Shown in pieces: positions 11,060-23,600 of a stretch of 64,000 nucleotides of DNA; position 1 is the first letter of the stretch, and each line of letters opens with the position of its first letter. The position numbers and the translations under genes were made by a program. The notes under the pieces are model-generated. The model worked only from the letters and a program-made list of their open reading frames with translations. It searched no databases and had not been told where the DNA came from. Source of the stretch: Apostichopus japonicus (taxonomy: Eukaryota; Echinodermata; Holothuroidea; Aspidochirotida; Stichopodidae); the NCBI RefSeq assembly GCF_037975245.1, contig NC_092571.1:3615001-3679000 (forward strand), written 5' to 3'.

Positions 11060-11660
11060 TAAATCGAAAAAAACATGGATTATCGGTCAAGAAACCATGT
11101 TTATCGACCAATAAACCATGTTTTTCGAGCAAAAAACCATGTGTATCGACCGATAAACATGGATTTTTGGTTGATAAACACTGTTTATCTGCGAGAAACC
11201 ATGTTTATTGCTTGAAAAACATGGATTATTGCTGATAAACATGTTTTTTTCGGCGATAAACATGGTTTTTGAGTCGAAAAACAAGGTTTATCGGCCACAA
11301 ACTGTGTTTTCAAGCAATAAACATGGTTTATCTGTGACAATCCATGTTTATCTGCAATAATTCATGTTTATCTGCAATAATCCATGTTTTTCAAGAGATA
11401 AACATGGTTTTACGAGCGATAAACATGGTTTATCGCCGATAAACCATTTTTATCTGTCAAAAAACATGGTTTATCGTCGATAAACATGGTTTATTGCCGA
11501 TAAACCATGTTTATCGTCGATAAAACCATGTTAAAAACCAAGTTTATCGGCGATAAACATGGATTTTCGAGAGATAAACTTGGATTATCGATAAAAAACT
11601 TGGAATATCTAATGAAAATCTTTGTTTATCGTTCGATAAACCATTTTACTCAGAAAAAAT
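11060..11660. repeat. Array of short palindromic repeats (CCATGTTTATCG / CGATAAACATGG)
   Basis: About 25 roughly 20-bp half-units alternate in orientation, so adjacent units can form hairpins. A smaller array continues at 11985-12130 on the far side of the nested segment. Spacing is nearly regular but units differ by substitutions, so this is neither a clean satellite nor a CRISPR array. Confidence 0.85.
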
Positions 11661-11725
11661 ATGTTCATTCATACTTAGTAAAGATTCCTAAATCCTATTG
11701 GTCCATTCAGGTCAGCTGACCGTGG

Positions 11726-11977
11726 TTAATCCTGTGAGTAACGCACGGTAAAATTACGGGGCATCACTTGAATAAATCTTTGGTTATATGTAACCAAAAA
11801 TGTTTTGTTTTATGATTTTTTCCCCACACAAATGGTAGTGTATGAATGAACGGGGCTAATCAACGGTCTAGCGTGCGTTACTCACAGGATTAATGCACGA
11901 TCCGGGGATAATGCAAGCGATGCACGAGGGCGGAGCCCGAGTGCATCCAGCGATAGCATTATTGATTAACCCCTTAT
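11726..11977. mobile_element. Nested hairpin-forming segment
   Basis: TTAATCCTGTGAGTAACGCA (from 11726) and its exact complement at 11873-11893 form a 21-bp perfect inverted repeat. A second structure at about 11850-11975 has ends GGGGCTAATCAA and TTGATTAACCCC and a GC-rich inner stem (GATGCACGAGGGC / GCCCGAGTGCATC). This looks like a small MITE inserted in the foldback element. Its target duplication is not resolved. Confidence 0.5.
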
Positions 11978-12154
11978 TTATCTGCCCATAATTATGGTTT
12001 TTCGGTGACAAATCATGTTTATTGGTCAATAAACATGGTTTTTCTGTCGATAAACATAGTTTTCGAGTGATAAACATGGTTTATCGTTCGACAAACATTG
12101 TTTTTCGACCGAAAAGCCATGTTTTTCGATTTATTGAGCATTTGGCTTGCCATA

Positions 12155-13247
12155 TACGACATGCGTAAACAAGCATATGTTGACGGTAGATGAAATCGTT
12201 AGGAGTGGCGGGCACGGCATTTCAAAGGTGGTTAGGGGGAGATGAACAATTCTAAAAATAAGACGTCACGTGGTGCATTCTGAGGCATATTTGGGCCATA
12301 AAATAATGAGCTCTAATCTAAGTTTGTGTTTATTAGATACACTTGAGTTTGTGTGTGTGCTTTGAAAAAAGGTACAAACACCCGAATCAGTGGTCTAATT
12401 CTTCCCCCTGCAAAAAGATAAATAGTTACTTGGCTGTATGTAGTCAGTAACAGATACTAGCAGACATTAACCGTGGTATGGTTACATATGGAATGATTTC
12501 CATGAACGTAAACATCCCCATAGACGCGCGACTGCCATTTATTTTATAACTGTACATAATTGATACACAGTAATCGAATTTCCTACATGCCAAGTGATTG
12601 CGCAATTCAAATTAGTTGGTGACGATAGTGCGCATGACTCATAACTACCAGCAGCTAGCGACAAAAACAAGGAGATCTTGTTGGGTATCATGTGGGATTA
12701 ACATAACCTCGGTTGACCACAAAGTAAAGCAAAACAAACTTTAACTTATGATTTTGTATTTTTCCTTGATAATAATGCGGTAATGTCATTCTTTGTAGTT
12801 AGGGATGAGAAGGGGAGGGGTGTGGTGGGGGGGGCAGGTGAATTCTAAATCCAGGGGGTACAAGTTTAATCGAGATCGATTATATCACAGGTGGTTGAGA
12901 AGTGCTCTTGTCAAATATCCTTAATTAACAGAATGTTTATCTATGACTACAGACACAAGCGCTACAATACAACCTATATATTTAGTACTTGTATTTACGT
13001 CATTCTTATTCCTATCCAAAACTCTACAAGCCGTCTTTGACTGAAAATTGTGTAAGTTGATATTTGAAAAGACAAATATGACAGAGTGAAAGCTCTAAAA
13101 TTAGACATTCATCCCACACCCTCACCCACCTTATCCCCTCGGCATCCCGGGTAAGGTGTAAGGAGTACGTTCACCATTGTGCAATTATTTTCTATGAAGA
13201 TAGTTGCGATTATCTCCAAAAGTAACACGAAGAAGGATCAATTTTGT
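12155..13247. other. Non-coding, no gene recognised
   Basis: AT-rich sequence with a G-rich run near 12810-12840. No open frame with family resemblance was seen. Confidence 0.4.
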
Positions 13248-14480
13248 GGTCTATTGTCAAGCAAGTATAGTAACCATTATTGATGTTACGTTACTGATGC
13301 TATACCATAGTTTATCATGATAAATTATACAACGAAGGCTTAGTGCGCACAGAGCATTGCTAAAACTGAAAACAAAAATGTGGCATATCGTGTTACACGG
13401 ACAAAGAAATAGGTTTATGTTTAGTAAGATTATAGTACAAATGAAAGTGATCTGGCATCCTCATGTTTCATGATCTTATTTGTCTGATTTGTTTTTCTAA
13501 GTCTGATCTCTGTTTTTGCAACAAGATACCAACAAGATTCTAAACCAGAAATTGATCAGGTTTGTTGGTTTTTGGTCCATTGACAAGCAGGTTATAAGCG
13601 TAATAGATGATACGTCACCGCTGCTATACCGTAGTTAATCATGCCAAGCTTTACAATGTAGGCCTGGTACGCACATAGCATTGCTAAAACTGACAACAAA
13701 AATGTTGCATATCATGTGACACGGACAAAGAACATGGCGTTATTTCTGCCCTACGCTAATGGGGCACACGTCCAACCCGACCATTTGTGCCGAGGCAGTC
13801 GGGTCCAAACGTATTAGATACACCGTCTGAACATTTTTCCGCCCGCCCCGCCAGGCCTAGCTAAGTTGATCCGCCCTTTATCTTCGCGATATCACTTTCG
13901 ATTTGCCCGAGGTAATTGTGCACCGTGTATCATCCATCAGATATGACCTCGCGGGGTTGTGCAAGTCCATTTGAGTTCCCTAGACTGTGCTGTAGGCCTA
14001 ATATATATAAATACTAGCAGCACTAGTATCGCAAAAGTTCTTGTTTCTTCGACAGTTCTTAAAGTTCAAAGTGATAGTAAGTTAATAGCTTCACAGTAAT
14101 TTCTCACTATTGCAATAAAAAAACAGTTCTACAAGGAGAACCTCCTTGGTTGCACAAGCTTCACAATTTATTTACACTTCATTGATTCCAGACAATAGAT
14201 CCAAGAATATCTATGTAGAGATTTCATCTTGTGCTCAATAGGGAGGATAATCACGTAACTATCTGTGAGAGTCTGTCGTCAGAGTGGGGGACATGAGGGG
14301 TATTGATGCCATCTAGTTGTGCCCCAGATTTTCTATGAAATACTTTTATGGAGTAAGATTATAGTACCAATGAAATTTATCCGCCATCATCATGTTTTAT
14401 GAACTTGTTTGTCTGATGTGTTTTTCTGTTTTGTGTTTCTTTGTTTTTGTAAAACAAGATACCAGCAAGATTCTAAAGGT
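13248..14480 (+). repeat. Duplicated upstream block of the collagen-like gene, second copy interrupted
   Basis: Block X (13248-13415) recurs at 13570-13735, sharing for example GCATTGCTAAAACTGA and ACACGGACAAAGAA. Block Y (13418-13548) recurs at 14345-14480, sharing AGTAAGATTATAGTAC and CAAGATACCARCAAGATTCT. The order is X-Y-X-insert-Y, so an X+Y unit was duplicated and about 600 bp later entered the second copy (13740-14340). The last Y ends about 75 bp before the start codon at 14555, so the duplicated block probably includes promoter or 5' UTR sequence. Confidence 0.75.
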
Positions 14481-14554
14481 TCCAAATATTTAACAATACT
14501 TGGGTAACCATCAAAGGAGGAGTTTAGAAGCCATTCTATAGCCAAGCAGCCAAG

Positions 14555-14638
14555 ATGATATCTTCTTACTTCGTGCTAGCTGTGTGTCTCTTAGTGTGTG
14601 TGGACTTAGCAAAGTGTGATGCCTTGGAAAAGCACAAG
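14555..14638 (+). CDS. Collagen C4-like exon 1: signal peptide
   Basis: Starts at the first ATG after CAGCCAAG and ends AAG|GTAAGT in phase 0. It encodes a 28-residue segment with a hydrophobic core (YFVLAVCLLVCV). Confidence 0.85.
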
Positions 14639-17600
14639 GTAAGTAGACAACAAAGTCAAGACATTGGCGTTTATTAATTTATAAATTTAAGGAGGTAATG
14701 CAGAATATTGTTGAGATGCTTTTTTCTTCTCAATGGGGTTAGTAGAGGTGAGTAAGAGTCAGTGTTTCACGATCCACCAATTTCGTAACTTTATTTTCAC
14801 GACCATTGGGTAAAGGGTGTATGTGACACAGTTCGGATGATCTAAAAGCTATCCCCCTCCCCGCTCCCACCCTGGCAATTAAGGAACATTTCTATGGTAA
14901 CCCTTTTGCCGTTGAGGCCGTTTGTAAGCAAGAGTGCATGCAATCAGTGAAGGCATGCTGTTGTCAAGTGGTTTAGCTTATTTCCGGTGCGACCGGCCGG
15001 TGTATAGGGAGTGAGAGACGTCCGCTGGTCTTGGGAGGGTGCAGTAGAGGAAACGTCATCCACTGCAGGCCACAACATGCATGCTACCGCGGATCTTGTC
15101 TTCACACATGCTCACTGTATTTTACATGCCCGAGGATCTGTCCGATACAAACGACTTGGACGTTCCTCCAAAGAAGGGCGTGAATTTATGCAAACCACAA
15201 ATCTGTATTCATATTTAAGTAAGTAAGTAAGTAAGCAAGACTTTATTATTCAAAAAAGGAAATTTGTGTACTCGCACTACAAAACAATAAGACGGATATC
15301 TAATGTAAATATATCATATGTAAATATGTGGGTATATACAGATGATACGACAAGGAGGATTAGAAAAATCAACGTAACAGAGTATAATTAAATGGTTTCA
15401 TTGCACGAGGGATAAAGGAATCCCGGTATCTGTTGGTTTTTAGTCTCTTGCCATTTGACTGTCATGCAGTTGATCATCGAGAGGGTGGATTCATCCCATA
15501 TAAAGTCTAATATAGACTGAAGAAGAAAATGGTAGACCGAATCAAATGAAGGCAGAGACTCTCTGCTCTCTTAATAAGGCTATTGATATGATTTTGTCTG
15601 TATTATTAACGTTACCACCCCAACAGACCAAGCAGTATCGCCAAACCCCACAAATGGTAGCACTATAAAATAATTTTAAGATTTCCGGACGCATATTAAA
15701 GTTGGACATTTCCTAAGAGAGTATAATAAAGTTTAACGACGGAAATCAATTTACATTTCTTTCGTCTTGAAAACATTTAATTCAAGAAAATTTGTATCAC
15801 AATAATTTACTAACGATTGCAGCTAACTAAGGTACGTACTATCATCAATATCATTAATTAGACCAATCATGGCGGTATCATCAGCAAATTTAATGAGTGG
15901 GCATCCTTCCTCCGAAGATCTGTAATCATATGTGTATAATGCAAAAAGGAATGGTGCTAGCACTGTCCCTTGAGGGTCTTCCTTATTAGAACAAATTTAA
16001 TCAGAACGACAAGTAGGGCTAAGTTTAAAAAAATGTGTTCTGTTTGTAAGATAATTAATGAACCAGAGAATTATGCCATTGGGAACCATCATTTTTATAA
16101 GTTTGTCGACCAATATATAGGTTTTAATGGTATTAAAGGCGGATGAAAAATCAAAGAATAAAACACGGGCAAACTTCCCACGACAGGAATGTTCAAAGGT
16201 GGGAAAAAATCCTTTCAAGGATGGTATCTTTACAACTATGACTCGATTGGTATGCAACTGAAAATGATCTAAAAAGGGAACTACAAATGGTTTAAAACGT
16301 TCTAAAAATAAACGTTCATAAATGTTCATAATAATACAATTCATGTATTACCCATGGTAGCTTCCATGATATAATGTATACCGTCACTGGCCCGTGAAGA
16401 TATGTTCCATGCATATCCTGCATGACATTCAAAGCCATAATGGACATCTTTCAGCTGCTCAGTGCATTTTCTGTATCCCTTTCTTTTTTATTGTTAGACC
16501 ATTCCTTTTGATGTTGTCTTAATGTTACTGGCCACATCAGAGTGAACGATTTCATCAAAGCAAAAGCTTTGTTTTGTTTTTCATTATTATGTTTAACTCA
16601 TTTATTTGCTCTCGATATAAACAACTACTGGCCTGTCAAAAAAAGCTGGGAAGCGCGAGATTGTTGTTATATTACATTTTAAATTCCGTGGTATAGACAC
16701 AGTTTACATGCTAGTTTTAAGGATATTCCGGTGGCAAGTTACATACTCTGAAAGATAAACTAATTCTCGCTGTAAGTTGGAACCCCTATCTCCATAACTT
16801 GTATATCTAAATCGATCGACCCGCGGAATGATTGTTCCCTATTTTGACATTACTCCAGGAAGTGTATCACAGTAGAAGGTCTGTTATGTCATCATGACAT
16901 GGCGGTGTTCTTCAATAGCTTTACTTTTGTATTGTCATGTTCTTGTGGATTTATCCTTCATATGTGATGCATATGGAAAATGTACTTAGTTGTGAATTTC
17001 ATCAAAATGCAACTGTTTTTCTTGAGAAATGTATTACTTTCCTTTATGACTGAGTGACTTTTACATTATACAAAATTTAAACAAGCAATTGCCACAAACA
17101 GTTCGACAACATCACCAAATTTGAAAAAAAAAAGTCTTGATCAGATGCATTATATTCCCACGATTTGTTAAACCATCAACCTTAGCCACCACTGTTAATT
17201 GTTGACAGTGGTAGGTGATTTGATCATTCAGTACATTTTGATATCGTCGCAATAAAATTGTTCCTCTTTTTTTCATTTTTTTTTTCATTTATTGAAACCA
17301 GTATAAATATAGCATATTTATAAAAAGGAGCACACATGTCACACTCAAAAATAAATAAATATGAAAACCATGATAGATAAGATGTTCAAAAGATTGCACA
17401 ACAAGAATGCGTTAAAACTATGTACATTACTAGAACTAGGTGAAACAATTAAAGAATATGAAAACCGTGATAGATAAGATGTTCAAAGATTGTACATCAA
17501 GAAAGCGTTAAAACTATATACATTACTAGAACTAGTTGAAACAATGAGTAAAATTAAATGAAAGGTTCCAAAATACCAAATTGAATGTAAATTGCAGCAC

Positions 17601-20600
17601 GGTAGATGAAAGAGTTCTTATAAAGTTGAATTCTATATTTTGGCAAGATATGAGGGTTCCTAAGATTCCTGGTAGCTTTCACCAACAGACAATTAAGTGG
17701 CCCATGTAGTGGGTGATCTTTGTCATCTCTAATTTTATTTGTCATCCTTACAAATTCATTCTTTGCAGCTGTGTTTACTTGATCCTTCAGTAATAACTTG
17801 CTTACATTCAATATACGTGAAGTGTACTTAAGGAATCTCATCAGTCTATGCTTGTCAGAAGATGATATAAAGTGATACCATACAGGAACATCTTAGAGTA
17901 AGTGTGGCAGAATAAAGGAGCTGAACACATTTTTCCTTGCACCTTCATTAAAGAATGACACAATATAGGCAAGACTTGAAACAAAATAATACACTTTATT
18001 TCAAGATTTTCGAGATATGCGACGTGAACGTTAGATTATCATCAATGCATACTCCTAGGTATTCAGTTCTTGATGTTCGTTCTACCTCAGATTCATAATG
18101 GTGACACCTTGTGATTTTGCAGACAGAAGACCTTGATGTTTTATATTGATGTTAGCAAAGCACATTTCCTTCGACTTCTTAGCATTTAGCAACAAATTCT
18201 TTCTATCACATGTTGAAACCACGTCGTTGACTGATTGCTGATAGTTCAGCTGATCATTGACACATGAACTCTTGGATTTTTTGCATAATATTGCAGTGTC
18301 ATCGGCATATTTTGTGATTGAGATATGACCACCAGACTTGATTTCATCCGTATATAATGTGAAGAGTAAAGCAGACAATGGACCACCCTGAGGTACTCCA
18401 GCTTTAATCTCTGACCTATCTGACAACCCATTCTCCAATTTAACGTGTCTTGTCTCCAGTGTAGGAGCCATGGTTCAGTGATGAAACCTGACAGATATGT
18501 GATTAATTGATTTGGTAGGACGGTATTGAAAGCACTTGCGAAATCTAAGAAAAGCATCTTTGCTATTGTGGTTTCCTTGCAATTTAATTCTGACACAACC
18601 TCGTGGATAAGTAACAGCACAGCATCTACACATGATACACCTTTTCTGTAGGCGAATTGACCCTTGTCCCCAAATTGATTGATACTGTCAGTTAGTCGTG
18701 GCAGGAGGATCCTTTGCATGCTGTTAAGAGCAATACTTGCTAGGTCAATTGGTCTAAAATCATTCACATCTTTGGGATTCGCCACTTTTGGTACAGGTGA
18801 TGTTAGTGCTGTTTTCCACAGGTTAGGGATCTGACTATGTTGTTAGCTTTCTTGGAAGAGTGATGTGTTTATTGGAGCTAATTCAAAAGAAAAGAATTTA
18901 AAAACCCACCACGGAATTTTATCTGACCCACAAGCAACACCCCTTTTGACCTTCCCAAACTGTTTCCTTACCACATTGACATCAAGTTCATGACAACCCT
19001 CATTCTTCTCAGGTAGGTATAACGGTATATCTTTACTGATTGAGTCATTAAACCGTCCAAAATAGTCGGATAGTTCCTTCCCAAAATCTGCATCAACCCG
19101 CCTAGGCTGGTCATCTTTAGTAGGGTCTCTTATGGATTTGACGACATCCCAGAATGCACGAGAGTTTCCTTTTATTCCTCCAAAGGTGTCACTTCGCAGA
19201 TATTTTACGTGCTTATTGATTTCCCTCTGCATCCTGTTCCTGGAGATGTTGTCTTTGTCCTCGATGGCCTTCTGTTTTTCCTTTTCCAGTTGTTTGATCT
19301 TGTTGTCTGGGGGGATTCGCTTCATCATCTCAGCAGGTGTTATTTGCTTCACTGGTATGCATACATTGCTGACGAATCCAATGTAACTTGAAATGACGTC
19401 AGTTAATTCGTCTGGGTCATCGCAGCCTTCACGAAATACATTCCAGTCGGTCGTTTGAAGCATCTCTTGCATGCTCCTGACGTTATCAAATGACAAGTCC
19501 TTCTGTGATCTACTTCGTCGTTGCTTCTTAGCACGATGCTTCTCTGTGTACTTCGGGATGAGTAGGACACTGCTGTGGTCGGATGTGGATATCGGGTGGG
19601 ATTTCTTTACATGGTAGACGTCACCCGTGACATACACGGCGTCCAGGACAGAATTGGACGAAGGGAAAGTAGCAAAATTCACCAGATTCTTGAAACCCAT
19701 TGTCTCAATACATGCGATGCTTTCTCGATTGACATTGCTGTATATACTAATATCCCACAGTTTTATAAAGTTCTTCAGTGTAATGCTCTTGTTCTTTGCA
19801 GCGTAATGGACTCATTACATCACCCGAATCCGATGACAGTCTGCCGTCAAATGGTGGTAAGTACCTGTCTGACTTGGAATGACTCCGTATTCATCCTCAC
19901 ATCACAACACGGTTGCAATGTAATTGTACTATCCTTCATGGATGTGTACCCATAAGCTACTCTATGCATGTTGGAAACCTAGTTTATATATAAAGGCAAG
20001 CTTTAATTACTTGCACTGTATCATAACCAAAGGTGAATACCACTCATAGGCTACGCTGCGAGTGCGCACGATTTTGAAAGCCTACGTGTTGTATGTGTGG
20101 TATCTACTGGGGCATTTTGACCAGGGATTACAAAAGGAAGTCGCATTTTGAAACGAAACAGCTGTACACTATATTCTATACTTTAAATATATATTTTCTA
20201 ATGAATGATGTTTTAAATGATAACATTACACTACAATAAGCATACCCCATCCGCTCCAACACAAATAATCTCACAAATATGCAACCAAACACAGACGCAC
20301 ACATCCACAAATTGACCTCAAAGCAAAAGAACTGACATATAATAATTATGCCTTTCGCAGGTTCAACTTTCCTTCCAGCCAACATGCAGGCATCTTATTT
20401 TCTCGGTCAATGCGTAATGTGTCCACCAGGTGACCCAGGACCTAGAGGGGCCCCAGGGTCCCAAGGATTGCCGGGACGAGACGGTCGTGATGCCATCCTT
20501 TTTAGTAAGTACAGATTTTGTTATTCATTTGATCCTCTGTGTATTGGCAATTACTAAGAATGAACCTTTCACACGCCGTGTGCAACTGACAGTAGTTCAG

Positions 20601-23600
20601 GTGATGAGAAACGTGGAACCGCAATCTGCTACTCTACTAAAACCTTTAATGGTCTACATATCGACTTTAACTTTAGCCAGTACCAGGAATCATGTTTTGG
20701 TTTTGTTCTATTTTCACATATTCCGATTCTATTCGGAGAATGCTCTAAACTAGAGGAAATTCTCTGAATGAGATTCTGTCCCAGCTTTAATCTTCCTTTT
20801 TTTTGAGGAGATTCTGTTCTGGTGTTAAATGAGTGTTGCTGAGTGTTGCTAAGGTTTCGCCTAAGTGTTGTACTTTCATTCTAAGTATTGAGACATACCA
20901 TGACAACATTCCAGTAATTGTTTCCTCCCTGGCGGTATACATATGATCACACTTAGAAATTTAACACTAAATTAGGATATCCCGGGACAGAATATTCTGT
21001 GTTGCCTCACAGTCAAACGTCCCGTTAATTGCCTAATCACAAACAACTGTTAATCTCTTTCCGTCATCGGGGAAAATGGAAGATAATTATGATCATAACA
21101 CTATGAACATCAAGAGCCATCGCTCACATTCTTTATATTATGAAAGCCCATTTTATCATTATGATGTCATTTTCCTACTTTAAGTATATATAGTTCAATT
21201 TGTAAAAGAAAAGTCCAGGCGCTTTGAGAGGAGAAGAACTCGGGGGGGGGGGGGGTGGGATAAGGTCAATATAAAAAAGCATAGGCTCTCTATGTCCCAA
21301 GGCATGAATGTCAGGTGGTATCTATCACGTGTTTATCATATTACACAAGGTATCCACTCTTTTTTTTTCTACGTGGACATTACTTTGCGGTTATTTTCAT
21401 GTAGATCCAGTTGATGGTCCGCCTCCTAAACCACAACCTCCAATACCACCACCTCCACCCGGTAATGGTCCATTACCGGGTGCGACGTACATCAGATGGG
21501 GCAGAACAACTTGTCCTACAAATGATAGGAAAATTTATGAAGGTAAGATATCCCCTTTGGAGAAGACTAGGTAATGTGTTTAACAATTTTGGTATGTTTA
21601 TTTTACCCATCCGATCCCACCTCATATTCCCACACATACACCGTGAAGACCACATTCTTCCAAGTGAAGGCATGTAAATGCACGCACTGGCGAGGAATGT
21701 TGTTTCGAGATTTCAACGGCAATATTTAAACCCCTCACACCCCTCCCATTCATATTCAGAAAATGGAACAATATACTATGATATAATCAGTTGTAGCAAA
21801 CAAGTGACAATATTCTCCTCATTCTGCATGACTGTTCGATTGACAATTGTTTGAATAAATTTTTATAGAGAGTATTAATTAACGTAAGAAAAAGGCAAAG
21901 GTCAGTGAAGTTCAAGGTTAATATACTTCAAACGTGGAAGGTATGCGATGATTAATTGATGACATTTCAGACTGATAACATCATATTGGTCATACACAGA
22001 AATTTGGGATGTGATCTAACACAAAATGGGTTGCCAACTTGTTGTCTTGAAAATTGCTAAAATGGAACACAAATATCTGTATATGCTAATCCTTCTGGGG
22101 TTACCCTGCCTCTCCCCTTCACCCAGTAAATGATTGTTAGAAATGCTCATTCCAAACAAATTTCAAGAATAATTCAGTTATTTCTGTTGACAACATTTGA
22201 TTACATTATGTTTGCAAATCTCTAATAGGGAACAAAACATATTTGAAATTGCTTCAGCGCCATTTGACCCACAAAGTATTTGCCATCTTTTCGGCACCCT
22301 GCACTCCAGCCAATAATAATGTACCCACTTCAGAATACCCTCATATACCACTGAAAATGCATTATCAAGAGATTCAAAGATCCATTTTGAATTGCACTCC
22401 TTCCCACTTGATCCCTCACATGTGATTATTTTAAAAGCCTATGTCAACTAAATACTCCGGTATAGAGTAATGGGAGGAGAAGATATGCGGAGGATGGAAT
22501 TTAGAAGTGTGATATTGAGATATGGTACTTCACTCATAGTCCTGACACGCAGGTGGCCCTAGGCGATTTTTGGACTCGGACTTGTAATGGCTGGATTCAG
22601 ACTTGACTCAACTACAGCCCTAGAAAATAAAACTATGACTGAAGAAGACCATAATCATATTTCTTTGCAGAAAATATATATTGTCGTCAAGACAAACAGC
22701 TACTGATGAGATATTGCAGATGTCATTAACGTTTGTTAAATTACTAATATAAGAGGACCTATATGAACTTGATAACTGGGCCGCTACTCAGGCAAATGAC
22801 CATGGCGAAATCATATGGTTCCGTTTACTACAAAATTGCATGGCTAATTCGGAAGGGAATTGAACCAAGTTGCCTCAGTGTAACAAATCGTGGGTGATAT
22901 CACTAAAGTGCGCCCTTCTTGTTTAGTTATCTGTGGAAACAAGACTTTATTACTTCTAATTTTCTAATGAATAAAACAATATTAGTGTAAATGTATAGTG
23001 TTTCTTCTTACAGGTGTAACGGCTTCAAGCCATTACGCTCACAAAGGGTCAGGCAGTAATTTTCTCTGTTTGCCGATGAATCCCATATTGAGCCCACACT
23101 CTAACCATCATCGCCGCTCGTACATAGAACCCCGCGGATGGCCAAGTCCCGCTGCATCCCCTACCGTCATCAATGCGCCTATTTATGGAACGGAATACAA
23201 CGAAGCTCTTCCGAATAGTCCGAACATTCTGAACTCTGAAGCTCCATGTGCCGTTTGTCAGGCAACCGGACGACAGAGTGTTGTGATGATTCCGGGATCT
23301 GTTGAGTGCTTTGGCGAAGGTGGGTGTCCCCCCCTACCCTATTCTCAGTATTTTCCATTGTTTTCTTGAAGTATAATAAGAAGCCAGCAATGGTCACAAT
23401 AAGTGTCTTTATGTGGATTTTGGCAATATGAAAGCACTGATACACAAAACGGTTTATGTTCAGTTACCAGTTTCGACTACCTTCCAGAAAGGTATGTTGG
23501 ATGTTGATGTTGGATTATTTCCCATACTTGGTTTGACTTCATTACAAGGATTATTGCACATACTTTTGCTAGGAAGGCATGTGTTGGATTACTTTCTCTT

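Larger units (their letters stand above)
11039..12154. mobile_element. Foldback element with palindromic repeat arrays, copy 1 (1116 bp)
   Basis: The left end TATGGCAAGCCAATTTCTCA and the right end, read inverted, TATGGCAAGCCAAATGCTCA agree over about 40 bp. Flanks are TACGAT (11033-11038) and TACGAC (12155-12160), a likely 6-bp target duplication with one change. The interior is dominated by degenerate copies of AAACCATGTTTATCG facing CGATAAACATGGTTT in both orientations. There is no long frame. The element at 58781-59581 has the same terminal motif (TATGGYARGCC), so the two are probably one family. Confidence 0.75.
17280..19797 (-). mobile_element. Non-LTR retrotransposon (LINE) fragment 2, endonuclease end plus RT
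   Basis: Minus strand, from 5' to 3'. 19796-18843 holds the end of the endonuclease (SVLDAVYVTGD and TSDHSSVLLIP) and the linker. 18785-18246 holds the RT start (KDVNDFRPIDLASI, AKMLFLDFASAFNTVLP). 18471-18082 holds AGVPQGGPLSALLFTLYTDE and ITKYADDTAIL. 17841-17554 holds the C-terminal tail (YKNSFIYRAAI). Frameshifts separate the blocks and the N-terminal endonuclease half is absent, so this is a 5'-truncated dead copy. The two LINE fragments share order but little sequence, so they are different families. Confidence 0.88.

Noticed and set aside
11060-11660. CRISPR-like palindromic repeats
   Set aside because: Alternating orientation, degenerate units, no spacers of constant length, and inside a TIR element.
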